Source: M3007 sp032115775 (GTDB lineage: Bacteria; Bacteroidota; Bacteroidia; Chitinophagales; Saprospiraceae). Taken from it: DNA of 5,562 nt. The stretch covers positions 1-5,562 of the forward strand of contig JAUMBL010000169.1 in the NCBI GenBank assembly GCA_032115775.1. The letters run 5' to 3'. The notes beneath the pieces were generated by a model. That model made no database searches. It worked only from the letters and a program-made list of their open reading frames with translations, and was not told where the DNA came from. Made by a program: the position numbers and the translations under genes. Below are positions 1-5,562 of this stretch, piece by piece; position 1 is the stretch's first letter, and every line of letters begins with the position of its first letter.

Positions 1-69
1 ATTGTAAAGATTACCTATGCAGGAAAGCAGGTGTTCGTCCGTTATGAAATTTACGTATTTGTGTTCCAT
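1..69 (-). CDS. N-terminal fragment of an unidentified protein, possibly a type II restriction endonuclease
   Basis: An ATG at 69-67 on the minus strand opens 23 codons with no stop before the window edge, so only the N-terminus is visible. The peptide begins MEHKYVNF, continues FITDEHLLSC and ends IGNLYN, a plausible soluble, amphipathic start. It lies 31 bases downstream of the symporter stop on the same strand. The block 1-100 contains only 31 G or C bases, much poorer than the rest of the window. The F-I-[ST]-D-[DE] pattern soon after the start is reminiscent of Eco47II-type restriction endonucleases as I remember them. Twenty-three residues cannot establish that, and no catalytic motif is in view. 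The alternative is that this is simply an AT-rich intergenic tail. The start is fairly convincing and the function is a guess. Confidence 0.45.
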   Translation of the reverse strand, partial: MEHKYVNFITDEHLLSCIGNLYN

Positions 70-100
70 TTAATCGTGCGTATCATTTTAATTAATAATT

Positions 101-1567
101 TCAATTCATCTCATCCGGCCGGATGTTTTTGATTTCACCAGCCGGCTCCGCAGAAACGCCTGTCGCAGCCAGGTTCCGAAAAACCAGGCTGCCCGCCAAC
201 ATACCGAGAGCGCTGGCGGCAAGTCCGTACAGCATCGGCGGAATTTGCATCCAGATATTGCTGTTGTCCGCGCCGTCGCCGATGAGCCACAAGGACGCAA
301 TCCATCCGAGCATACCGAAGATCATCGAGAGAATGGCGCCGGTGGCCGTGGCTTTTTTCCAATACAAGCCGGCCAACAGGGGTACGAACAGCGACACCAG
401 GCTAAAAACGGACGATTCGCCGACCAATTCATAGATATTGCCGCGCATCATAGCCATGGCGCCGGTCACTACGCCCACCCCGGCCACCGACCAACGCATG
501 ACGCGCAGCAACCCGGCGTCGGAAATCGAGCGCATCATCGGTTTGACCAAATTTTCTCCGATGACGGTAGCCGGCGCCAGCATGGCGCCGCTGCACGTGC
601 TCAGGATGGCGGAGAGCAGGGCGCCGAAAAACAAGACTTGCAGGGTCAGGCTGCCGTGCTGCAACACCATCGTGGGCAGCAACATTTGGATGTCGCCTTG
701 CATCAACTCCGGATACAGGATCCGGCCGCCGTAGGCGATGAGCAGCGGCAAAAAAGCGATGCTGAGATACATGCCTGCCGACCAATAGCAGGCGTGCTCG
801 GCCGTGCGCGCGGTTTTGGAGGCCATGACGCGCTGAAATATGTCCTGCTGGGCAATGCTCCCCAAACCAATGGTCATCCAAGCGGCAACCCAATGGATCA
901 TCGGTGTCGGTTCGGGCGCCGGGAAAAAGCGAAAAAAATCCGGCGGCGCCGACGCGATCATCACGTCCAAGCCGCCGACCTGCCCCACCACGTCTATCGC
1001 CAGTGCCACCAAGCCGATGATGATGACGATCGTTTGTACAAAATCAGTGACGGCGACCGACCACATGCCGCCCACAAAGGTGTAGAACACCACGATCACG
1101 GTGCAGATGGCCACGCCCAGCTCCCGGTCTATACCCGCAACGGTCTGCAGGATAATCGCCAGTGCGATCAATTGAGCCGCGATCCAGCTGAAATACGAGG
1201 GCGCCATGAAGATGGCGGAGACGATTTCGGAGCTGCGGTTGTACCGCAAGCGGAAAAAATCGCTGAACGTCAGCAAATTGAGTTTGTACAGCGGTCGCGC
1301 AATCAGGCGGCCGGCCAACAGCAGGCAGAGCGCGGCGCCGAAGGGGTCTTCGATCACGCCGATCAGGCCGTGCGAAACAAATTCGGAAGACGCGCCGAGG
1401 ACGGTTTCGGAGCCAAACCAAGTGGCAAACAGCGCGCAAGAGGCCATAAACAGCGGCAGCTGCTTGCCCGCTACGGCAAAGTCCGCGGAAGTTTTAACGC
1501 GCCGGGCGGCATGCCAGCCGAGTGCGACCGTCCCGGCCAGGTACAATACAATAAATGCGATCAGCAT
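101..1567 (-). CDS. Sodium:solute symporter (SSS/SLC5-type) family protein
   Basis: This is an inner-membrane Na+-coupled importer of the LeuT-fold SSS family; the substrate cannot be read from the sequence. The 488-residue product matches the usual family length of about 450-550 and is hydrophobic throughout, with roughly 13 likely membrane helices. Family marks, numbered from the ATG, include TWFGSETVLGASS in the first helices (about 49-61), the GGMWSVAVTDFVQ signature (about 166-178), QQDIFQRV near 240-247, and LLSAILSTCSGAML near 317-330. In the last, the Ser-Thr pair (323-324) aligns with the Na2-site hydroxyls known from PutP and vSGLT. The C-terminal tail of about 20 residues is polar. 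A TTG four codons upstream (1579) is in frame, but the ATG at 1567 begins the first helix directly and is preferred. A TAnnTTTG box lies just upstream. The gene upstream on the same strand ends 71 bases away. Confidence 0.9.
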   Translation of the reverse strand: MLIAFIVLYLAGTVALGWHAARRVKTSADFAVAGKQLPLFMASCALFATWFGSETVLGASSEFVSHGLIGVIEDPFGAALCLLLAGRLIARPLYKLNLLTFSDFFRLRYNRSSEIVSAIFMAPSYFSWIAAQLIALAIILQTVAGIDRELGVAICTVIVVFYTFVGGMWSVAVTDFVQTIVIIIGLVALAIDVVGQVGGLDVMIASAPPDFFRFFPAPEPTPMIHWVAAWMTIGLGSIAQQDIFQRVMASKTARTAEHACYWSAGMYLSIAFLPLLIAYGGRILYPELMQGDIQMLLPTMVLQHGSLTLQVLFFGALLSAILSTCSGAMLAPATVIGENLVKPMMRSISDAGLLRVMRWSVAGVGVVTGAMAMMRGNIYELVGESSVFSLVSLFVPLLAGLYWKKATATGAILSMIFGMLGWIASLWLIGDGADNSNIWMQIPPMLYGLAASALGMLAGSLVFRNLAATGVSAEPAGEIKNIRPDEMN

Positions 1568-1576
1568 GGTACGCGG

Positions 1577-1584
1577 CAAAGATA
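1577..1584 (-). promoter_or_regulatory. Candidate Bacteroidota -7 box for the symporter
   Basis: On the minus strand this reads TATCTTTG, a full match to the TAnnTTTG element of Bacteroidota housekeeping promoters. No clear TTTG -33 element lies at the expected distance. The box ends nine bases before the ATG at 1567, so the leader would be only a few bases long. Either the mRNA is nearly leaderless or the match is chance. Confidence 0.35.
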
Positions 1585-1621
1585 GCGAAAAATACTAGTG
1601 CAGCGTCCGTATATTCCTGTG

Positions 1622-1634
1622 CTGTTTAGAACAG
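1622..1634. repeat. Small inverted repeat upstream of the symporter
   Basis: CTGTT-TAG-AACAG is a perfect 5-bp inverted repeat with a 3-base centre. It lies in the 71-bp gap between the small exported protein gene and the symporter, about 55 bases upstream of the symporter ATG. It could be a binding site or a weak hairpin after the upstream gene. It has no T-tract and is short enough to be chance. Confidence 0.3.
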
Positions 1635-1638
1635 TTTC

Positions 1639-2154
1639 CTATTGATCCGAATCGCCTGCCGCCGGCGGGTAAGTGATATCCAGCACCCGCAGCCGGTGTT
1701 TTTTACCCATCGTGAGGGTACGCGGCCGCGTCAGCCACCAGGCGGCCGGGAGGGTGGTACCGGCGATAATCGCCGCGGTGTTCCAGTTGATTTCATCGTC
1801 GTTGTACAGAAACTGTCCGATTGCGGAATAGCCCGCCCAAGAGATGCCGAACACGCCGAGCATGGCGCCGATGCCCCGCGCGCCACCGGATTTTTGTCGT
1901 TTCAACGCCTCAATATCGGATATTTTGTACCAGAGCAAATCGAGTTTGACCCGTTGTCCTTCCACATCCAGATCCGTAATTGCCGCCCGTTCCCATTCGG
2001 CCTCCGGATCCTGAAGCCGGAATGTAAGCGGAGTTCCTATCGGCATTTTCACCGTGCGGGCGCGGTGCGCGCGTTCCAACTGCAGGACTTTCTGCGCCGG
2101 AAGCCCCGGAGACAGGATGAAAACTAAAACAAAAACAAGATATGCGTTTTTCAT
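1639..2154 (-). CDS. Exported or membrane-anchored protein of unknown function
   Basis: I do not recognise a characterised family. The 171-residue product starts at an ATG with a signal peptide: MKNAYLVF, a hydrophobic core, then SPGLPA followed by Gln at 21, a likely cleavage point. Residues about 35-85 form an alternating, probably beta-rich segment (IGTPLTFRLQDP, later ITDLDVEGQRVKLDLLWYK and ISDIEAL). This pattern is seen in uncharacterised secreted Bacteroidota proteins that I cannot name. Two hydrophobic stretches follow, Gly-rich about 94-116 and Ala/Trp-rich about 126-143, separated by an acidic turn (NDDEINWN). They could be two membrane helices or a hairpin. The tail is basic, then acidic. 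The gene is divergent from the TolC-like gene and lies upstream of the symporter on the same strand. A good -7-type box precedes it. No catalytic motif is visible. Confidence 0.75.
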   Translation of the reverse strand: MKNAYLVFVLVFILSPGLPAQKVLQLERAHRARTVKMPIGTPLTFRLQDPEAEWERAAITDLDVEGQRVKLDLLWYKISDIEALKRQKSGGARGIGAMLGVFGISWAGYSAIGQFLYNDDEINWNTAAIIAGTTLPAAWWLTRPRTLTMGKKHRLRVLDITYPPAAGDSDQ

Positions 2155-2209
2155 GCTCGGGATAGTTGATGGATGGCTTGTGGTGGCGGGAGCGCGTGAT
2201 TTGACCGAA

Positions 2210-2217
2210 CAAATGTA
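2210..2217 (-). promoter_or_regulatory. Candidate Bacteroidota -7 box for the small exported protein gene
   Basis: On the minus strand this reads TACATTTG, a full match to TAnnTTTG. It would place the transcript start near 2205 and leave a leader of about 50 bases before the ATG at 2154. No TTTG -33 element is evident at a 19-21 base spacing. Instead, the left arm of an inverted repeat (2218-2250) abuts the box. Confidence 0.45.
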
Positions 2218-2250
2218 CCGGATTCCGCGGAAAGGGAAGCATGAATCCGG
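2218..2250. repeat. Inverted repeat abutting the promoter box, possible operator
   Basis: CCGGATTC (2218-2225) and its exact reverse complement GAATCCGG (2243-2250) are separated by 17 bases, a perfect 8-bp inverted repeat. It occupies the region that would lie between the -7 and -33 elements of the minus-strand promoter at 2210-2217. That is a typical place for a repressor or activator site. The role is inferred from position only. Confidence 0.4.
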
Positions 2251-2322
2251 CCTTGCGGCGGTTGTTTTCCGGTAAATTACGCGCCGGCGGACGTCCGGCG
2301 TTTTCCCGGCGCATAATTTTGC

Positions 2323-2353
2323 ATTGCCGTAGCGTTTTTGCAGCGTATTTTTG
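2323..2353 (+). promoter_or_regulatory. Candidate promoter for the TolC-like gene
   Basis: ATTG at 2323-2326 and TATTTTTG at 2346-2353 are separated by 19 bases. This fits the Bacteroidota arrangement of a -33 TTTG-like element and a -7 TAnnTTTG box. Transcription would start near 2358-2360, giving a leader of about 45-60 bases. A second full -7 match, TAATTTTG, lies upstream at 2314-2321 but lacks a visible -33 partner. Confidence 0.45.
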
Positions 2354-2360
2354 CAGCGTA
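2331..2360 (+). repeat. Short imperfect tandem repeat at the TolC-like promoter
   Basis: AGCGTTTTTGC (2331-2341) is followed directly by AGCGTATTTTTGC (2342-2354) and then AGCGTA (2355-2360). The second unit supplies the -7 box. The AGCG motifs recur at 11- and 13-base steps, close to one helical turn. This could reflect replication slippage that created the promoter, or repeated protein-binding half-sites. Confidence 0.5.
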
Positions 2361-2402
2361 CATGCTGCGCGCCAACCTGGTGCGTACTTCCCGCATGTAC
2401 GC
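2356..2402 (+). promoter_or_regulatory. Leader hairpin or inverted repeat just before the TolC-like gene
   Basis: GCGTACATGC (2356-2365) and GCATGTACGC (2393-2402) form a perfect 10-bp inverted repeat. Inside it, CGCGCCA (2368-2374) can pair with TGGTGCG (2378-2384) through seven pairs including one G-U, around an ACC loop. In RNA this is a two-stem hairpin ending three bases before the ATG at 2406 and fifteen before the ATG at 2418. With the predicted transcript start, it would begin at or near the 5' end of the mRNA. A third GCGTAC copy lies at 2382-2387. It may control translation, stabilise the mRNA or be a DNA operator. Confidence 0.5.
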
Positions 2403-2417
2403 AAGATGCATCTGTTT

Positions 2418-3725
2418 ATGAAAAACAACCTCCTCCCGCTTTTGCTGTGCGTCGCGTTCGCCGGCGCCCGGGCTCAAACGACCCCGCCTGAATTGCTTAC
2501 TGCCGAAGCGGCGGTGGGTATAGCGCTGCAGCAAAATTTCGATATCCGCCTGATTCGGGCAGATGCGGAAATTGCCCGGCTAAACAACACCAAAGGAAAC
2601 GCCGGTATGCTGCCCAACGTCAATCTGGTGGTGAATGAAACGTTCACCCTGAGCGCTTTCCAGCAAAAACTGGCCAATGGAAATGAGTTTAACTCGCCCG
2701 GCGCGCCCTTTAACGCGGCCAATGCCGGGGTGCAACTGAATTGGACGATCTTTGACGGCCGCCGGATGCAAATTACCAAAAAACGGCTCGAAGAGACGGA
2801 AGCGCTCGGACAAATCCAGTTGCGCGCGCAAGTCCTCCAAACCAGCGCGGCCGTCCTGACGACCTATTACCAAATCGTCGGTAACCTCCTGCAGGAAAAA
2901 GCGCTGGCCGAAGTCATCGCACTCAATGAAGAACGCCTCCGCATCGCCGAAGCCCGACTGGCTGCCGGATTCGCCGCCCAAACGGACGCCCTGCAGGCCC
3001 GGATTGATCTCAATCAGCGGCGCGCCGACCTGCTCAACCAGCAAAACGCCACCCAACTCGCCAAACAACAACTCAACCTGCTGCTCGCCCGGCCCGCTAA
3101 TGTCGAGTTCCGGGTAGAAGAAACAATCAACAGCACCTACCAACCCCGGCGTGACGAACTGCTCGCCCGAATCGCCGCGCAACACCCGGATCTCCAGGCG
3201 TTCCAAAAAACCGCCGAAATCGCCGCGCTGCTCGTGGACGAAACCCGTACGCAATACAAACCGCGCATCGTGGGCAATGCCCAACTTATCGCGCAGCGCA
3301 CCGACAATGGCGCCGGCTTCCTGCTCAATAATACCCAGGCCGGCCTGACGGCAGGCGGGTCTTTTATCCTGCCCCTGTACACCGGCGGCAATATCAGCCG
3401 CCAAATCGAAACCGCTAAAATTGCCGCCCAACAGGCCGCTGTGCGCGCCGAGGCGCTCCAACGGAACTTGGAAAACGCGCTCGATCAACAACTCGCCCAA
3501 TTCCAAACCTGGCAAAAATCCCTCGATCTGGAATCCGGCAATGCCGACAATGCCCGCGAAAGCCTGCGCGTCAGTACCGAACGCTTCCGGCTCGGACAGA
3601 CTACCGCCCTGGAAGTGCAAAACGCACAGAATAGCCTCGAACAAGTGCTGCTGCGCCGAAATCTGGCGCAGTTGAACCTGAAAATCGCGGAAATACAACT
3701 TCGAATCCTCGAAAATAATCTGTAA
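2418..3725 (+). CDS. TolC-family outer-membrane efflux protein
   Basis: This is an outer-membrane channel of the TolC/OEP family, which forms trimeric ducts that export solutes or proteins for an inner-membrane pump plus adaptor. From the ATG at 2418 it has 435 residues, normal for the family. It begins MKNNLLPLLL with a clear signal peptide cut after ARA (residue 19). The two family repeats are visible. Each has a beta-to-helix turn (LNWTIFDGRR about 108-116, FILPLYTGGN about 316-325) and long Gln/Ala/Leu-rich helices (AEARLAAGFAAQTDALQAR about 177-195, STERFRLGQTTALEVQNAQ about 386-404). An in-frame ATG at 2406 is possible. The frame stays open back to 2241, but that extension reads through promoter-like sequence and would bury the signal peptide. 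No adaptor or RND/ABC pump gene follows; the next gene is convergent. Substrate unknown. Confidence 0.92.
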   Translation: MKNNLLPLLLCVAFAGARAQTTPPELLTAEAAVGIALQQNFDIRLIRADAEIARLNNTKGNAGMLPNVNLVVNETFTLSAFQQKLANGNEFNSPGAPFNAANAGVQLNWTIFDGRRMQITKKRLEETEALGQIQLRAQVLQTSAAVLTTYYQIVGNLLQEKALAEVIALNEERLRIAEARLAAGFAAQTDALQARIDLNQRRADLLNQQNATQLAKQQLNLLLARPANVEFRVEETINSTYQPRRDELLARIAAQHPDLQAFQKTAEIAALLVDETRTQYKPRIVGNAQLIAQRTDNGAGFLLNNTQAGLTAGGSFILPLYTGGNISRQIETAKIAAQQAAVRAEALQRNLENALDQQLAQFQTWQKSLDLESGNADNARESLRVSTERFRLGQTTALEVQNAQNSLEQVLLRRNLAQLNLKIAEIQLRILENNL

Positions 3726-3781
3726 GGGGTTTTCTTGATGGCGGGTTATTGCCTGCAATAACCCGCCATCAAGAAAACTCC
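3726..3781. terminator. Long bidirectional 3'-end hairpin between convergent genes
   Basis: Bases 3729-3751 pair perfectly with 3756-3778 (23 bp) around a 4-base CCTG loop. A G-U and two G-C pairs extend the stem to 26 bp at 3726-3781. It begins directly after the TolC-like TAA and ends four bases from the murF-alr stop. Position argues for a shared 3'-end element. It is not a textbook intrinsic terminator: the T-rich run (TTTTCTT) is inside the 5' arm, and no T-tract follows the stem on either strand. Confidence 0.7.
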
Positions 3782-3785
3782 CAAG

Positions 3786-5562
3786 TCACTCTTGCCAATA
3801 CACCCGTTTCACCCGTTCAGAAATATTCGTAAACACCTCGTAGGGAATCGTTTGAAGGCATCGGGCGAGTTCTTGCACGGGTGGTTCGGCGCCGAAGATA
3901 ATCACCTCGTCGCCTTCCCGCGCATCGGGGATGTCCGTTACGTCAATCATCGTCATATCCATGCAGACGTTGCCGATGGTTGGGGCGCGGCGGCCGCGGA
4001 GGGCAACCTGGTAGCGGCCGTTGCCGGCCAATCGCAACAGCCCGTCGGCGTATCCGATACTGATGGTCGCGATGCGGCTGGAGCGCTCTACGCAGCCGTT
4101 GCGGTTGTAGCCGACGGTTTCGCCGGGCTGAAGGGATTTTATTTGGCTGATCGTAGCTTTCAAGGTATGCACCGGCTGTAGTTGTCGCTGCATACCGCCG
4201 GTGTCCACGCCATAGATACCGATTCCGAGCCGCACCATTTCATAGTGATATTCCGGGAACCGGACGATCGCGCCGGTATTTGCCAGGTGGCGATCGGGCG
4301 CATAACCCAAACCGGCGGTGAGGACGCGATACATGCGCTCAAAAATTGCGGCCTGTTCGCGGGTGAACTGGTCGAGCAAATTGGAATCGCTGCCGGCCAA
4401 ATGGGAAAATACAGTGGCGACCTCCAAGTTGGAGCAGGCCGCCAGCGCGTCCAACATGGCCGGCAGTTCGCTTTCTACAAAACCCAGTCGGCGCATCCCG
4501 GTATCCAGTTTCAAGTGGATGCGCAGGCGTTTTTCCTCGCCGAGGTAGGCGATGAGCGCATCGAGTCCGGCCTTATTGTAGATTTCCGGCTCGAGGCGAT
4601 AGCGGTACAGGGCGTCGTAGCCCGACGGCTCGGGGTTCAGTACCAAAATGGGGAGTTGCACGCCCGCTTGCCGCAGCTCGATGCCCTCGTCTGTGTAAGC
4701 AACGCCTAGGTAGTCTATTTTGTGAAACTCGAGCAACCGCGCGATCTCTGCCGGCCCGGCGCCATATCCGGCGGCCTTGACCATCACGAGCATTTTTACG
4801 CCCGGCTTCAGCAGGCGGTGATAGGCCTGCAAGTTGTGGATGAGGGCATTCAGGTTGATTTCCAGGACGGTTTTATGCGCCTTGGCCTCGAAGCGGGCGG
4901 CGATTTGTTCGAACCGGAAAATGCGCGCGCCTTTTAGCAAAATCAGCGCATCGCTCCAGGCATGCCGCGCTGCTGATTGTAGAAACGCATCGGTATTTTC
5001 GTAAAAATGCGCCGGCAGGGTGTCGGGCAAAAACGCCCGGATGCGCGGGATATCGCTGCCAATACCCACCAGCGTACCTACCCCATATTCCTTCAAGATA
5101 TCCGCCACCTGACGGTAAAGATTATCGGGCGCTTCTCCGCTCTGTAGGATATCCGACAACACGGCGATCACCGGTTTGCCGCGGGCTTGGCGGTCGGCAA
5201 ATTGCAGGGCGATGCGCAAGGACGCCAGGTCGTTGCTATATGCATCGTTGAGCAGCAGGCAGCGGTTGATGCCGGCTTTTAACTCCAGGCGCATGGCCAC
5301 CGGCTCTAAGCGCAGCAGCCGCTCCGCGATGACGGAAGCGGCGAGTTTCCAAAGCCGAAGCAGGGCATAGCAGTGCAGGCCGTTTTCTACGGATGCCTCG
5401 TCGGTAAAAGGCAGCACAAAATAAGCCTCCGGCATGCGCGCGGCGGCGTCTTCCCGCCGGAACAGCTGCACCGGCACCCCCTGGGCGGTCGGTGCGCCGA
5501 TATGAAAGCGCAGCTGGGCGTCCTGTCCCCGGCGCGTCCACGACAGCAGCGATCGTCCCGGC
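3786..5562 (-). CDS. murF-alr: Bifunctional MurF ligase / alanine racemase, N-terminus off the window
   Basis: A cytoplasmic peptidoglycan enzyme: MurF joins D-Ala-D-Ala to the UDP-MurNAc-tripeptide, and Alr is a PLP racemase making D-alanine. The frame is open from the stop TGA (3786-3788) to the right edge, 592 codons. Homologous fusions have about 820 residues, so roughly 230, including the MurF ATP-binding loop, are missing. The GTG at 5477 is internal. MurF remnants (5562 to about 4872) include FTDEASVENG, LLNDAYSNDLASL, VLSDILQSG and LLKGARIFRFE. The Alr domain starts near 4871 (EINLNALIHNL). VMVKAAGYGAG holds the PLP lysine (codon 4776-4778), LKLDTGMRRLGF the usual Lys and Arg seven apart, VRLGIGIYG the PLP-contacting Arg, and SIGYADG the catalytic Tyr (codon 4050-4052). 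GNVCMDM and YEVFTNISERVKR follow. The racemase looks intact. It is convergent with the TolC-like gene. Confidence 0.95.
   Translation of the reverse strand, partial: PGRSLLSWTRRGQDAQLRFHIGAPTAQGVPVQLFRREDAAARMPEAYFVLPFTDEASVENGLHCYALLRLWKLAASVIAERLLRLEPVAMRLELKAGINRCLLLNDAYSNDLASLRIALQFADRQARGKPVIAVLSDILQSGEAPDNLYRQVADILKEYGVGTLVGIGSDIPRIRAFLPDTLPAHFYENTDAFLQSAARHAWSDALILLKGARIFRFEQIAARFEAKAHKTVLEINLNALIHNLQAYHRLLKPGVKMLVMVKAAGYGAGPAEIARLLEFHKIDYLGVAYTDEGIELRQAGVQLPILVLNPEPSGYDALYRYRLEPEIYNKAGLDALIAYLGEEKRLRIHLKLDTGMRRLGFVESELPAMLDALAACSNLEVATVFSHLAGSDSNLLDQFTREQAAIFERMYRVLTAGLGYAPDRHLANTGAIVRFPEYHYEMVRLGIGIYGVDTGGMQRQLQPVHTLKATISQIKSLQPGETVGYNRNGCVERSSRIATISIGYADGLLRLAGNGRYQVALRGRRAPTIGNVCMDMTMIDVTDIPDAREGDEVIIFGAEPPVQELARCLQTIPYEVFTNISERVKRVYWQE

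Noticed and set aside
1..132. Plus-strand open frame running in from the left edge and overlapping the symporter's 3' end
   Set aside because: It has no visible start, a Val/Ile-rich translation lacking protein-like pattern, and overlaps the end of a convergent real gene. The minus-strand ATG at 69 gives a better reading of the same bases.
1568..1579. TTG start for the symporter at 1579
   Set aside because: It adds four residues before an ATG that opens the first membrane helix and overlaps the promoter-like box; the ATG is the simpler choice.
245..1585. Plus-strand open frame of 446 codons opposite the symporter
   Set aside because: The translation is a low-complexity mix rich in His, Gly, Asp and Gln with no domain pattern. 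The opposite strand encodes a clear membrane transporter, so this is an antisense shadow caused by GC-rich codon use.
2241..2417. Upstream in-frame extension of the TolC-like gene to an ATG at 2241
   Set aside because: It would place about 59 mostly basic residues before a clear signal peptide and would translate the promoter-like boxes, tandem repeat and leader hairpin.
2580..3758. Minus-strand open frame of 392 codons opposite the TolC-like gene
   Set aside because: It is antisense to an unmistakable TolC-family protein, spans the convergent hairpin and shows no recognisable motif.
5475..5477. GTG at 5477 as the start of the murF-alr gene
   Set aside because: The frame stays open to the window edge, and the residues upstream (for example LLSWTRRGQDAQLRFHIGA) fit a continuing MurF domain; starting here would leave out the MurF ATP-binding region.
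1..5562. tRNA, rRNA, CRISPR array, insertion sequence or integrase
   Set aside because: I saw no regularly spaced repeats, cloverleaf-like segments, rRNA words, transposase motifs or long terminal inverted repeats. The only long palindrome is the convergent hairpin at 3726-3781.

Overview
The window looks like chromosomal DNA from a GC-rich member of the Bacteroidota. Three things suggest this. The MurF and alanine racemase domains are fused in one polypeptide, an arrangement characteristic of that phylum. Boxes fitting its TAnnTTTG -7 promoter element lie upstream of three genes. No start codon has an obvious Shine-Dalgarno sequence. The fused protein's wording resembles Saprospiria- or Chitinophagia-type homologues, but the order cannot be fixed from this sequence.

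Layout from left to right. Positions 1-69 hold the first 23 codons of a minus-strand gene that runs off the left edge. It sits in markedly AT-rich sequence (31 of the first 100 bases are G or C). A sodium:solute symporter (101-1567, minus) follows, then a small exported protein of unknown function with two hydrophobic segments (1639-2154, minus). A 251-bp divergent intergenic region (2155-2405) carries a promoter-like box for each direction and several inverted or tandem repeats. Next comes a TolC-family outer-membrane efflux protein (2418-3725, plus). It converges on the 3' end of a murF-alr fusion gene (3786-5562, minus) that is cut by the right edge. The 60-bp convergent gap is almost filled by one very long hairpin.

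The genes do not form one obvious pathway. MurF-Alr makes D-alanine and adds D-Ala-D-Ala to the peptidoglycan precursor. The TolC-like protein is an outer-membrane exit duct, with no pump or adaptor gene next to it on the visible side. The symporter imports an unidentified solute using sodium. The small exported protein is divergent from the TolC gene and may share regulation with it. I see no complete new multi-gene system. The signals most worth a second look are the structured tolC leader, the promoter-abutting inverted repeat, the 26-bp convergent hairpin, and the AT-rich gene start at the left edge, whose N-terminus is reminiscent of some type II restriction endonucleases.
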